From Iris pallida (taxonomy: Eukaryota > Streptophyta > Magnoliopsida > Asparagales > Iridaceae): DNA of 64,000 nucleotides. The notes under the pieces are model-generated. The model saw only the letters and a program-made list of their open reading frames with translations, did not search any database and was not told where the DNA came from. Positions within the stretch are counted from its first letter, which is position 1, and every line of letters starts with the position of its first letter. The position numbers and the translations under genes were made by a program. Location: positions 1,798,864-1,862,863 of the forward strand of contig JANAVB010012195.1 of assembly GCA_029216955.1 (NCBI GenBank). The letters run 5' to 3'. Of this stretch, positions 44,765 to 57,741 are shown piece after piece.

Positions 44765-45919
44765 ATGACTAAGCGAGATAAGAAAAATCCTGGCACAACA
44801 ACCCAAACCCTGGATAGTACATCGAGCACAAAGAGTACTAGCCCTAGCGAGACGATAATGGAGAAAATGCTACAGTTGATGGAACTGCAGCAGCTACAGC
44901 TTCAAATGCAATTCAAAGCCCAATTTGATGCACAGCAGAAGCAGATGAACGCCCTAACTCGGATAGTGAGCAAGATGGCAGGTAATACCAAGGCAACGGA
45001 TGTGGTAACCGAGGAGAAGCAAGGTGATCAAGAAGAAGACGAGGAATAAGAAGCTCAACCGCAAATGATAAATTCTTCTTCCATGCTCAAAGTAAAGGAG
45101 TTCCGCAAGATGAACCCGCCGAAGTTCAACGGCCGAGCAGAGACCGATGTGATAGTGGGATGGCTCGCAGAAATGGAGGACTTATTTGATCTTCTCTGCA
45201 TCGAAGGGTCCCAGAGGGTGGCCTATGCGGCGCTGCAGCTGCAACTGAGAGCACACGACTGGTGGGCGACAAAGAAACAGGAGATCTGTCAAACCGATTC
45301 CAACACAAAGATTTCCTGGGAAGTGTTCAAGGCAGCCTTCCTTGATCAATACATTCCTCGTGCCATCCGTCGACAGAAGGGGGATGAGTTCATGATGTTG
45401 AGGCAAGGAAACATGATTGTTGAAGATTATGATGCAAGCTTCTCAAAACTTGTAAAATTTGTCGACGCCTTCGTGCCCAACAAAGAAGAACGGTGCGAGC
45501 GTTTTCAACAGGGCCTCAACGACGAATTGCGTAGGGACGTTATGAACCAACGATGCCAAACTTATCGTGAATCCTACGAAGCCGCACTTCATAGTGAGCG
45601 GATCTTTGGCCGTATGTCACAAAGGGACGTGCATGTCATCCATAACCACTTCAACAAGCGTCCTAACGATGCCGCGGGATCGGGAGTATCAAAACGTTCG
45701 AACACATTTGATAATCGAGGCCATGGCGGACCACACTGCAATATATGTGGTAAGTGTGGGCACCGAGATCCCGATTGAAAACTGAGAACATGCTTCAAGT
45801 GTGGCGAGTTAGGCCACTTCAGTCAGTTCTGTCAGACGGAAAAGCCAAATCAACACCCTCCAAGAAATATTCCAAATTCGTATAAAGCGCCTACACTGCA
45901 AGGTGCGAATGTAGTACCA
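44765..45919 (+). pseudogene. Chromovirus gag
   Basis: ATG at 44765 (MTKRDKKNPG). A Gln-rich coil (residues about 38-75) is followed by an acidic stretch and a TAA at 45047. The same frame continues with FRKMNPPKFNGRAE, AHDWWATKK, SWEVFKAAFLDQYIP, EFMMLRQGNMIVEDYDASF and ERCERFQQGL, the full Retrotrans_gag domain. Knuckles follow: CNICGKCGHRD, a TGA at 45776, then CFKCGELGHFSQFC. Apart from two stops the gene is intact in frame. The product would be the capsid/nucleocapsid protein. Confidence 0.92.
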
Positions 45920-46474
45920 GTGAACCCGCCGAATCAACGCCATGGAGCGCAAGGCCTAATCTATGTATTGACTAGAGACGAGGCGTTTGGGTCCTATACT
46001 GTTGTAACAGGTATATTACTATACAAAAATATACCTTCTCGAGTGCTATTCGATTCGGGTGCGACGCATAGTTTCATATCTGCTGATTATGCGAAAGAAA
46101 ATAAAATAATCATGCAATCACTAGATATAGACATTTACGTTAGCACTCCATCGGAAGTCGATATGCCTGCGAACTTTATTTGTAGGGATGGCCACATTTG
46201 CATCGGAGGAAGAAATCTATCCTTGGATGTCGTCGTACTAGATATCAAAGAGTACGACATAATCCTGGGCATGGATTGATTGGGCGCTTGTCATGCAACG
46301 ATCGAGCGCACGGAGAAGAGAGTGGTATTTCGTCTTCCTTGCAAGACAGAGTTCTCATATTCGTGTGGTACGATCTCGAAGACAGCAATGATGGTATCGG
46401 CAATCTCGGCGAGGCGTATGTTGCGTTCCGGCTGTGCGGGATACTTGGCATCAGTTCGAGACACGCGGAAGGAT
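45920..46474 (+). pseudogene. Chromovirus aspartic protease
   Basis: VTGILLYKNIPSRVLFDSGA carries the catalytic DSGA, followed by THSFIS, then DVVVLDIKEYDIILGMD. A TGA at 46277 replaces the Trp codon usual after LGMD. The frame then continues to the insertion point at 46475-46479 and resumes in the same frame at 54798. Confidence 0.92.
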
Positions 46475-46479
46475 AATAC

Positions 46480-49400
46480 TGTCACGCCCCGAATCGTAGA
46501 GTCAATTATTCACATATTTTATCTCTTGGAATTGATCGTCCTCGTCTGGGCGTGATGTCGTATAAGTCTGGTATTGCACTTGTACGAGGCAAAGATGGTA
46601 CATAATTGATTTTCTTCAAATAGGAACACATCGCAGCGGCAGAAGCAGATAAATTGAATTTAGTGAGGACAATATTTCTCATTGAATAGAAGTACATCAC
46701 TTCTTTATAGCAGCGGAGATAAAAGGATAACTTGAAGTCACAATATAGAACTTTATTCTCTTTATTGATAAATGAAGAAGATTACAAGACTTGTATTGAA
46801 GTACAATGCTTACAACAAATCCTGCTTTACATTTAAATCCAACTGAACAATGCTACACAGCTTACAATTGATACATGGATACATTGGATTACAACTCGAT
46901 ATACCGACTTGGCTTATAATCACTGGTACAACTGATTACAATATTCCATACATTATGCCCTTTATAAACAGAAGACATCATCTTGTACAATGAGAGCTTC
47001 TGTATGTCCAACAAATCTTCGATGTCGCTGGATCAATCAAGCCAATCTTCATGTGTAGAACATCCCAAGCACGAGCACCTGCCCACAAAAACGTGGGTCA
47101 GCACATCATCTATGTACTGGCGATAGGGCTGAAAATCGAATGAACGAGCTCGAACAAAGAGTGTTCGAACTCGGTTCGACTAGACTATCGAACGAGTTTG
47201 AATCGAGCCGAGCTTAAGATCGAACCAAAAAATGATGTTTGAACTCAGTTTGATTAGATACTCGAAAAGATCGAGCTCGACTCGATTTAGCTCGAAAGTT
47301 CGGACGAACACGAACCGAACCCGAGCCAAGACCTCCTCCTCCTTGGTGATATAGGAGACATCTCCAGTTTTTACTTATTAGGAGGGGAAAACTGTAGTAG
47401 GAAGCTTTAGCTATGACAAAGGGTGGCTTTGGCAGGAGGGATGCACTTTGCAAGAAAAACTGTTGGCATAGACGTCAAACGGGAGAGTACCATGGTGGTG
47501 GAAGGAATGATAAGGTGGTGGAGGTGCCATGGAAGGAATGGGAAGCCTGCAATTAATTGAGGTTTGAAGATTGAGAGGGGTGCATCTTTTAATACGACAT
47601 AGGAGACCAAGAGTCATGGCCACTCTTCTTCTCCTTCTTAGCTGAGTTTTGGATTGGAAGAAGTGCCCCTTTTAATCCGAACGTAGGAGACTAGGAGTCA
47701 GTTGACAGTGACACTACTATACTCTAGTAAGTAGTCTATCTACTAGGAGTCAATGAGCCATAGGACTGCATACTTAATAACTTAATACCATTTATGGGGA
47801 CCCGGACCCAAGTGTGGAACTGTGGCTATGACGGTTCATTTCATTATTTTCATGTCTCCACTCCACACACTATTTATTATCATCTACTATGTCAACGTCA
47901 TATGTGCTCCACAGTAGTCCATACTACACAATATTAACACAAGGAACTCATGAGTTATATTAATAGCTGTTGGATGCATCTGAGTCCTTATTTTTTTATT
48001 TCAAGGACCTAAAAAAAAACCCTAAATACAAAAATAATACCACCTATACAAGAATTCGAACCGAGCTCGAGCCCGTTCACGAACAAGATCGAGTCGAACA
48101 ACCTATATTCGAACTCGGTTCGAACATCTCTTCGAACGTAAAAAAATTAATCGAGCTCGATACCGAACTGTCCACGAACGAGCTTCGAACCGAGCTTTGA
48201 CCGAGCCGAACATGAGCCGAACGCGAACTGTTTGAATCGTTTTACAGCCCTAACTGGCGAGCAGAATCCAACCCACTCGCCTAAACTAACATCTAAGTAA
48301 CCATTTAAGCAGCATTTATTAGAATGATCTTTCTATTTGGGGCCTAGCATCAGTTTACAGTTCTTGAGCAGAAATATTAAAGTACACAGGTCATAGCATG
48401 GTATAGCATTTCTTTGTGTAAGGCATCATCTAAGCAACATTGAGTTAACACGTTGCATCATATTATGGAAATACTTTCTGAAGGGGCATCGTTTAGCATA
48501 CTTGGTATTATCATTCAACAGGTTATGGCAATGATCTAAAAGACAATGTATTAGCAATTCACATTTAACATGTTGAGCATGTTATAGAGTCTCTCATTTT
48601 AAAGGCAACAACACGCATCATTTCATTTAGCATGTTAAGCAGGCAAGTTGAACCAACATATACAATATCACAATTATGTGATTCCTTACCGATAGCCGAC
48701 TTCTCATACCTGCATCAAATACAGGTTATCAGATATACTTACTCTGACTGCACAAAACATTCATTAGCATGCATCCTGACTACATGGTCACTGTGTTGTT
48801 AAACCATATGGACTCTTTTCATTTCATTTCATTTTAAGATAATGCGTTCAGCATAGTAGGTGGCAAGCCTCTATGCCACCCCGCCTTATCCGTGCTCCCA
48901 CAGCACTCATCATTATTTCCTCCTAGGCCGAATTGGTCCCTAGGGCCCTAGGAACCGTTTGAGGAAATTAAAACTCAAATCTTGTATACAAGTTGTCCAT
49001 GACCATGCGAATGCGTGTCCGACTCGATTGTGAACATAATCGCATGGTAAAATATATTAAAGAAAGTAAAGGCAACAGCGCATCATTAGTCATATTCAAT
49101 GACTTATTCGTTTCATCATTACCATCATTTCATTTAATGATCTCAAGGATCCCATACTTCATCATTATTCATTCATTGCTTCATTGCAATGTTTCTCATA
49201 TCGTTCCTTTCGACAAAAAACATAACATTCATTCATTCTTTCATTGCTTATAAGGGACAGGTAACATTTCATATTCTTGCAACAGTTATGCAGAGAGTAC
49301 ATGATTCTAGTGTTTTATTCAGTTCATTGGTTCGATAGCATAGCCAGTTCATTTTTTATTCTATCATTCATAAGGCATCTCATTATTCAAGTGTCTACTT

Positions 49401-49804
49401 GTTCTGGCAGCGTTAAGCATAAGGGGCAATGTTATCAATTCATTCTCAGGCCCCAAATCACATTAGCAGTTCAATATGTTGTATATTTCAATAATTCTCA
49501 GCATAAGCATCTCTATTATTCAGCAACTAAAACATGGAACATTTAGGGACAATTCATAGCAATTCAATACTTTCTTTTATTAAGCATGAAGGAGTAAGGA
49601 GAAGGAAGGACAGTTTCACTCACACATAATTCTACTAAGCGTAGCTCCACCAGCGAGCCACGTTCCAATATCCATTCCGTCTAGCCAGCTAAGAGAGACT
49701 ACATCAGTCTCAATTCTTCTGATTCCTAACTTAAGTCACGGTCCAACATCCTGATAGCAAACAAATATGCCAACCAAATGCCTCGTGCGGAGCGGGGCAT
49801 TACA
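46480..49804 (-). repeat. 3' LTR of nested gypsy, with hAT inside
   Basis: Without the 1137 bp of hAT plus duplication it would be about 2188 bp, close to the other LTR (2104 bp). Core promoter on minus: TTTATAAAGGGCATAATGTATGG (plus 46945-46968). Confidence 0.92.
47124..48252. mobile_element. hAT non-autonomous element, 1129 bp
   Basis: TAGGGCTG...CAGCCCTA inverted ends with a perfect 8-bp duplication ACTGGCGA at 47116-47123 and 48253-48260. The undisturbed site is seen in the sister LTR near 53332-53340 (TACTGGCGAGCAG). Subterminal parts are rich in TCGAAC/GTTCGA and GAGCTCGA. No transposase frame. Confidence 0.95.
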
Positions 49805-50044
49805 TAATATACCACTCAGAAAAAGTTTTATCCTCGAAACTTAAGGAAACAACTCATCTACTAGATTAACTTAGTCACAACAAGTTACTCATTTAGCTTC
49901 AACTCAACATTCATTTCAGCACACTCGGTCATCTCAAAATAGCTATCCAACTGTACCATTTAAATCCATCAACGATTCGATCTGTCTATCTCTTTTTCAA
50001 TTACTTGTAACTTCTCATTGATTTGCCAACATTTTTCTTGCATT

Positions 50045-50285
50045 TCTATCTTGGTCGTAACATATCACTTCGTTTGGATTCATACACATATTTTAGGCGT
50101 CTCCAAAACATATGTATTTCAGCCAAAGTCCGTACTAGTGCGATAATTTCTTCCCATAATGTTATCTCAGTCGCAACCTATCATTTCGGCTGGATCCATA
50201 CACATATTTTATGCGTCCCCAAAATATATGTACTCCAGCCAACTTCCATGTTAGTGTGATTCGATCAGCCACGATATAACTCTCT
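50045..50285. repeat. ~119-bp tandem duplication
   Basis: Two diverged copies: GTCG(T/C)AAC-TATCA-TTCG near 50054 and 50171, each followed by CATACACATATTTTA and ATATGTA. Confidence 0.75.
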
Positions 50286-52672
50286 TTTCCAAATCCGACT
50301 TAGCATCCTTTCAATTGACTTATTACTTTATTCACTTGCCACAATCACTATCTTCCAGGCCACAACACTTAACATTAGGGACAACTTGGTTAAGCTTTCT
50401 ATCCAGGCATAATATTTCTAACATTCAATCAAGGGTCTAATCTTAGAGCCAATCATATCAAGATTCCCAACATGTAACCATATTCCTTCCCAAATCCAAT
50501 AATATTTCTCACCGAGGCAATTTATCTTTTCTATAAGACACAATTCGACGTCACCCACTATTGATTACCCGAGTCAGGGTATAATTCTATGCAACAGTCA
50601 ATGTTAACTTAGCTACCCGACTATAGGTACACTATCGATTACCTTACGATTGCAATTCCCACTTATGGCCGACATATAACTTAGAAAGGTCAACCATCTC
50701 TAAGGCACAAGTTGAAGCATATATTCCCTTAGGTCAATACTCATTACCACCATCTCTCGTTCAATACCACAAGGTTATTCTATGGGTCTCCAATGGTCAC
50801 CTATTATTCATTCAATCTCTAAGGTTAGCTATATTGACAGCTAAACTTAATCATTCAGGTGACTTCCCTAGAGTGGACGGCTACTAGGGTTATACTAATT
50901 CCTCATTCTTAGGCCAACAAGCAACCGACAGTTCTAAGGAACTCTATCCAAACCTATGGATATCAACTCAGTCTGAATAACTAATCGCCATTGTCAGCTA
51001 TGCCAACAATTGGTCATGCAGCCCACGGTTGCAAGGGTCAAGTCTATCTATCTAGGATCTTCCTCAAGGAAATAATTCCCACAGAGGCTCATTCTAGACT
51101 TACCCAACGATCGACTAAGATCGATTTATCAACACTACGGTCAATCCCAACCCGTCATACGATTCTCATCGTTCTAATAATCCATCAAGTAAAATTCTCA
51201 AAGATTCAATTTCTATTCTAATTCCTTTGTACCCACACGAACCCATAAGCCAAGGCTAACTGTTCAATGGTCATCGATTTCGTTAGTCTCAACAGGACTA
51301 TGTAACCATACTATTCGGTCTGTATGACAGAGTCACACCACTAAGTCATAAGCCAGCAATCTATATCCTAACCAACAATCACCTATACCGACATTATCCA
51401 ATACATTAGCAATTTTTCGTTCCCATTTGTTTCTCAATCATCAAACTATCTTACGGGCATTTTTAAATCTCATGCAGCCATGGTCGAGTAGTTTATCCCA
51501 TTCAATCCGACAATTTATGTATCACTTAACCATCCTCTAGGCAACAACAGTATTCAGAGTCACTACTTGTTATTTTTCTAGTGCAATTCAATTCCTCAAC
51601 ATACGTGCACATATGCAACGACTATCCTTTGGTGATCAAGATGGATTAACATCTATTACACCTTAGGGTCAAGGTACAGATCTCTAATATTCCTTTGGTT
51701 CATCGACAATATTTCCAAAACTTTCAGCTTAGCAACCAACTTTGTATTAGCCACATTTAATTTGCATCCAACCAACCGAAGTCAACATTTAGATGTTCTA
51801 AGCCACAACATTCTCTAGCCAAATCCATTTACCCATAACATACTAACTGTCTTTACTAGTCTGAGTCATCACTCGACTAAACAATTTCTAACCAAGCCAC
51901 CGATTACAATTTTCGAAAATCTCGCTATCCCACATAACATCACCGTCAAGGGATACTCGAGTCATCTAGCAATAATACATGACTCCCAGCTAAGTCTCGG
52001 CACAACCAGTACCATAGATAGTCTTATTGCTATTCTATGAAAAAGGTCAACATACATCTCGTTCTGAGGTGGTAGAGGCAATATACCACTCAGAACGAAG
52101 CCATCCTTAAATAATCCCACTCAAATCTATTTCGGACATTGATGATCTATAATGATCACAACACTTAGCCAACATATCGGGGTCTCGAAAGCACTAGCCA
52201 GTACACATGAGCCAATTCACCAGTTCCGTTTAACTCATCCATCAATTACCCCATTTAAAATTCTTTTCCAACATCACTTGCAATTCTCAACTTGTTACAG
52301 CGTACATAGCCATTTTTCTAGATTTCCAACAGCATTCACAATATAGCATACTATGGCATCGAGTCATTGTTGGGTTATTTGTGTCCAAACCAACAACAAT
52401 CATTCATTTAGGGGCATCACAATGTATTTAGACTTATTGTATGGAACATCCAGTGAGCAGCCAAGATGGTCAACGAACTTTCAGACACAAGCAACATAGG
52501 ATGATTACCGAACAACAACAGCATAATCGCGAAAGCAATCTTTGATTTAATCGCGGAATCAACGTTGAGTGATCGTGGAAGCAACTTTGGAATCGCGGAA
52601 GCAACTTTGGTTAATCGTCGATGCAACTTTGATTTGAAACGAATCAAAGAAGAGACCAACGACGTAAAACCT

Positions 52673-52685
52673 GGCTTTGATACCA
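52673..52685 (-). promoter_or_regulatory. Primer binding site of nested gypsy
   Basis: Minus strand TGGTATCAAAGCC, one change from the initiator-Met PBS, three bases from the LTR edge. Confidence 0.88.
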
Positions 52686-52688
52686 ATT

Positions 52689-54792
52689 TATCACGCCCCG
52701 AATCGTAGAGTCAATTATTCACATATTTTATCTCTTGGAATCGATCGTCCTCGCCTGGGCGTGATGCCGTACAAGTCTGGTATTGCACTTGTACGAGGCA
52801 AAGATGGTACATAATTGATTTTCTTCAAATAGGAACACATCGCAGCGGCAGAAGCAGATAAATTGAATTTAGTGAGGACAATCTTTCTCATTGAATAGAA
52901 GTACATCACTTCTTTATAGCAGCGGAGATAAAGGATAACTTGAAGTCACACAGAGATATATAGAACTTTATTCTCTTTATTGATAAATGAAGAAGATTAC
53001 AAGACTTGTATTGAAGTACAATGCTTACAATAAATCCTATTTTACATTTAAAACCAACTGAACAATGCTACACAGCTTACAATTGATACTTGGATATATT
53101 GGATTACAACTCGATATACCGACTTGGCTTACAACTCACTGGTACAACTGATTACAATGTTCCATACATTATGCCCTTTATAAATAGAAGACATCATCTT
53201 GTACAAGGAGAGCTTATGTATGCCCAACAAATCTTCGATGCCGCTGGACCAATCAAGCCAATCTTCGTGTGTAGAATATCCCAAGCACGAGCACCTGCCC
53301 ACAAAAATGTGGGTCAGCACATCATCTATGTACTGGCGAGCAGAATCTAACCCACTCGCCTAAATCAACATTTAAGTAACCATTTAAGCAGCATTTATTA
53401 GAATAATCTTTCTATTTGGGGCCTAGCATCAGTTTACAGTTCTTGAGCAGAAATATTGAAGTACACAGGTCATAGCATGGTATAGCATTTCTTTGTGTAA
53501 GGCATCATCTAAGCAACATTGAGTTAACACGTTGTAGCATAGTATGGAAATACTTTCTGAATGGGCATCGTTTAGCATACTTGGTATTATCATTCAACAG
53601 GTTATGGCAATGATCTAAAAGACAATGCATTAGCAATTCATATTTAACATGTTGAGCATGTTATAGAGTCTCTCATTTTAAAGGCAACGACACAGCATCA
53701 TTTTATTTAGCATGTTAAGCAGGCAAGTTGAACCAACATATACAATATCACAATTATGTGATTCCTTACCGATAGCCGACTTCTCATACCTGCATCAAAT
53801 ACAGGTTATCAGATATACTTACTCTGCCTACACAAAACATTCATTAGCATACATCCTGACTACATGGTCACTGGTGTTGTTAAACCATATGGACTCTTTT
53901 CATTTCATTTCATTTCAAGATAATGCGGTCAGCATAGTAGGTGGCGAGCCTCTATGCCACCCCGCCTTATCCGTGCTCCCACAACACTCATCATTATTTC
54001 CTCCTAGGCCGAATCTGTCCCCAGGGCCCTAGGAACCGTTCGAGGAAATTAAAACTCAAACCTTGTATACAAGTTGTCCATGACCATGCGAATGCGTGTC
54101 CGACTCGATTGTGAACATAATCGCATGGTAAAATATATTAAAGAAAGTAAAGGCAATAGCGCATCATTAGTCATATTCAATGACTTATGCATTTCATCAT
54201 TACCATCATTTCATTTGGTGATCTCAAGGATCCCATACTTCATCATTATTCATTCATTGCTTCATTACAATGTTTCTCATATCGTTCCTTTCGACAAGGA
54301 ACATAACATTCATTCATTCTTTCATTGCTTATAAGGGACAGTTTATACAGAGAGTACATGATTCTAGTATTATATTCAGTTCATTGGTTCGATAGCATAG
54401 CCAGTTCATTTCTTATTCTATCATTCATAAGGCATCTCATTATTCAAGTGTCTACTTGTTCCGGCAGCGTTAAGCATAAGGGGCAATGTTATCAATTCGT
54501 TCTCAGGCCCCAAATCACATAAGCAGTTCAATGTGTTGTACATTTCAATAATTCTCAGCATAAGCATCTATATTATTCAGCAACTAAAATATGGGACATT
54601 TAGGGACAATTTATAGCAATTCAATACTTTCTTTTATTAAGCATGAAGGAGTAAGGAGGAGGACGGACAGTTCCACTCACACATAATTCCACTAAGCGTA
54701 GCTCCACCAGCGAGCCACGTTGCAATATCCATTCCGTCTAGCAATATCCACGTTGCAATATCCAAATGCCTCGTACGGAGCGGGGCATTACA
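52689..54792 (-). repeat. 5' LTR of nested gypsy
   Basis: Same layout as 46480-49804 minus the hAT; inner edge TATCACGCC (G-to-A from TGTCACGCC). Minus-strand TATA/initiator module at 53161-53184. Confidence 0.92.
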
Positions 54793-54797
54793 AATAC

Positions 54798-56160
54798 AAA
54801 CATAATGCAGACTGACGTTGTGGCAGATTTTCCTGACATTTTTCCTGACGAGATGCCCGGGATGCCGTCGGATCGAAAAATTGAATTCAGCATCGACACC
54901 TTTCCGAATACGCGGTCGATATCAAAGGCGCCTTACCGAATGGCTCCAGCAGAACTGAAGGAGCTGAAGGTGCAATTACAAGAGTTGCTAGACCGCAGAT
55001 TTATTTGCCCTAGCATCTCTCCGTGGGGAGCTCCCGTACTGTTCGTGAAGAAGAAGGATGGGACGATGCGGCTATGCATCGACTATCGGGAACTCAACAA
55101 GGCGACCGTGCGGAACAAGTATCCTTTGCCACGAATCGACGACTTATTTGATCAACTGCAAGACGCGACAATATTTTCAAAAATTGATCTTCATTCTGGC
55201 TATCATCAGTTGAAGATCAAGTCCGACGACGTATCGAAGTCTGCCTTCCATACTAGATATGGTCATTACAAATTTCTAGTCATGCCGTTCGGTTTGACGA
55301 ATGCCCCAGCCGCTTTCATGGATTTGATGAACCGAGTCTTCCGACCTCAAATCGATAAATTTGTAGTCGTGTTCATCGACGATATCCTTATCTATTCAAA
55401 GAATCTTGAAGAGCATGCAGAACACTTGAAGACGGTATTGCAGATTATGCGTGAAAATAAATTATATGCCAAGCAGAGTAAATGTGAGTTTTGGATGAGT
55501 AGCGTGACATTCCTCGGACATGTAATCTCTGTCGAAGGTGTCGCAGTGGACCCAAAGAAGATTGAAGCGGTGGTATATTGGAAACGACCTGCCTCGGCTA
55601 GCGATATTTGGAGTTTCCTGGGCTTAGCGGGCTACTTCTGAAGATTCGTGCGAAGCTTTTCAAAAATAGCGTCGCCTCTGACTCGTCTCACCCAGAAGGG
55701 GGTAGTATCTGAATGGAGTGACGACTGTGAATCCAGCTTTCAAGAGTTGAAGGAACGGCTCGTCTCAGCTCCAATCCTTGTACTTCCAGACGGTCCAGAA
55801 GGCTTTCAGATATTCAGCGACGTATCGAAAACTGGCCTCGGGTGCGTACTCATGCAGAGAGATAAAGTCATCTCCTACGCTTCACGGCAGTTGAAGCAGC
55901 ACGAGAAAAACTACCCGACGTACGACCTAGAATTGGCGGTGATCGTTTTTGCGTTGAAACTCTGGCGGCACTATCTCTATGGTGTGGCTTGCAGAATCTA
56001 CACAGATCATAAAAGCCTGAAATACTTATTTATGCAACGAGAGCTCAACCTACGACAGCGACGTTGGCTCGAACTCATAAAAGATTACGAGCTAACGATC
56101 GAGTATACGTCGGGCAAGGGAAACGTTGTAGCCGACGCGCTTAGCAAAATGTTTATAGAA
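54798..56160 (+). pseudogene. Chromovirus reverse transcriptase and RNase H
   Basis: Starts [20 protein letters not shown], then [53 protein letters not shown] and the catalytic [10 protein letters not shown] near 55375. A TGA at 55639 interrupts [13 protein letters not shown]; the family has Arg (CGA), so one C-to-T change explains it. RNase H follows with [36 protein letters not shown] and VADALSK, so the catalytic Asp/Glu set is present. Confidence 0.95.
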
Positions 56161-57696
56161 ACACTAGCCATAAACAAGGAGATACGGCGAGACCTTAAAG
56201 CGATGGGTATCGAACTTGGAATTGAGTATCGACACCTGCACCTAGCTCAGCTGAAGTTAGGATCGAGCCTACTTAGCAAGATAAAGACCGCACAGAAGGA
56301 CGATTCATTCCTGAAGAAGATGCGCGAGCTGATTCCAACAGGAAGGGCGACTGACTTTGCGGAAGACGAAGACGGGACGATGCGACTAAAGGGAAGGCTC
56401 TGCATTTCTGAAACTGCCGAACTCAGAAAAGAAATTCTGACGGAGGCACACTATGCGAAGTACTCGTTACATCCTGAAAGTACCAAGATGTACAAGGACT
56501 TGCGCACAAACTTTTGGTGGCACGACATGAAGAAAGACGTGGCTACATTCGTATCGCAGTGTATGGCGTGTCAGCAAGTAAAGGCGGAACACCAAAGGTC
56601 AGGCGAAGAGCTGCAGAACCTCGCCGTTTTTGAGTGGAAGTGGGACAACATCTCGATGGATTTTATTGTAGGATTTTCGAAGACGCCGCAGGAGAATGAT
56701 GCGATTTGGGTCATTATTGATAGATTGACCAAGTCGGCTCACTTTATCGCAATTAAAGTAGGATGTAGCGTCGATCGGTTAGCGCAAATCTACATCGACG
56801 AGATTGTTCGACTGCACGGGATACCGGTCTCAATAATTTTGGACAGAAAAGAGCGATTCCTATCGCGTTTCTGGACGAGCCTACAAGTGGCGATGGGGAC
56901 CAAACTAAACTTTATTTCTGCGTACCATCCCCAAACAAACGGTCATACGAAGAGGGTAAATCAAATCTTAGAAGATATGTTATGTCTGTGTGCGATCGAC
57001 CTAAAGAGTAGTTGGGATACGCATTTGCCACTTGCGAAGTTTGCGTATAACAACAGTTATCAGTCGAGCATTCAGATGGCTCCATATGAAGCACTCTACA
57101 GGAGGAAGTGTCGTTCGTCAATATGCTGGGACGAAGTCGTAGAGCGACAAGTGCTTGGACCAGAACTGGTGGAGCAGGCCGTTCAAAAGGTCCGCTTGAT
57201 TCGAGATAGACTCTGTAGCGCGCAAAGTCGGCAAAAGAGCTACGCAGATCTTCGTCGACGACAGCTAGAATTCTTGGTCGGGGACCATGTATTTATGAAA
57301 GTAACGCCCATGTGCGGTGTGATGCGGTTCGGCATTAAAGGCAAGTTGAGCCCGAGATTTGTAGGCCCCTTCGAGATCATCGAGCGAGTTGTAACGGTTG
57401 CTTATCGGATCGCACTACCTCCTGCCTTGGCTGATGTGCACGATGTCTTCCACGTTTCACAACTTTAAAAATACGTGCACGATCCAAGTCATGTGGTTAG
57501 CTTCGATCAGTTGGAGCTACGTACTGACTTGTCTTACTCGGAGGAGCCTATACAAATTTTGGACCATAAGGAGAAGGTGCTATAAAATCGGTCGATGTCT
57601 TTGATCCGCGTACTTTGGTGGAACCATTCAGTCGAAGAGTCGACATGGAAAATAGAGGCGGAGATGAAGGAGAAATACCCTGCGTTGTTTGTCTAA
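56161..57696 (+). pseudogene. Chromovirus integrase with C-terminal chromodomain
   Basis: The HHCC zinc part ends [13 protein letters not shown] near 56590. The core has [24 protein letters not shown] and [10 protein letters not shown]. The third catalytic acid, normally Glu in QTERVNQ, is Lys here ([13 protein letters not shown], near 56950), so strand transfer should fail. The C-terminal part has [12 protein letters not shown] and DVFHVSQL, then TAA at 57466. In frame beyond it are LSYSEEPIQILDHKEK and, after another TAA near 57583, VLWWNHSVEESTWKIE, the chromodomain of Tekay/Del-type elements, ending at 57696. Confidence 0.93.
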
Positions 57697-57741
57697 ATTA
57701 AGTTAAGTTCCGGGATAAAACTTTTTCTTAGTGGTATATTA

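Larger units (their letters stand above)
49805..52688 (-). other. Non-coding interior of nested gypsy
   Basis: No gag, protease, RT or integrase motif in any frame. Holds a tandem duplication (50045-50285, unit about 119 bp, with ATACACATATTTTA(G/T)GCGTC) and short GAAGCAACTTTGG repeats near 52560-52640. A second ATATACCACTCAGAA string at 52082 repeats the PPT-side sequence of 49808. Confidence 0.7.
46480..54792 (-). mobile_element. Non-autonomous gypsy element, minus strand, nested
   Basis: LTRs at 46480-49804 (including a hAT insert) and 52689-54792, flanked by AATAC at 46475-46479 and 54793-54797. On the minus strand the LTR starts TGTAATGCCCCGC and ends CGGGGCGTGACA. The PBS (TGGTATCAAAGCC, minus) is at 52673-52685. 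The 2.88-kb interior has no gag or pol. Next to the 3' LTR, minus-strand AAAACTTTTTCTGAGTGG closely matches the bases before the chromovirus 3' LTR (57725-57735), so the two families share 3' signals; enzymes from a Tekay-like copy could mobilise it. Confidence 0.92.
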
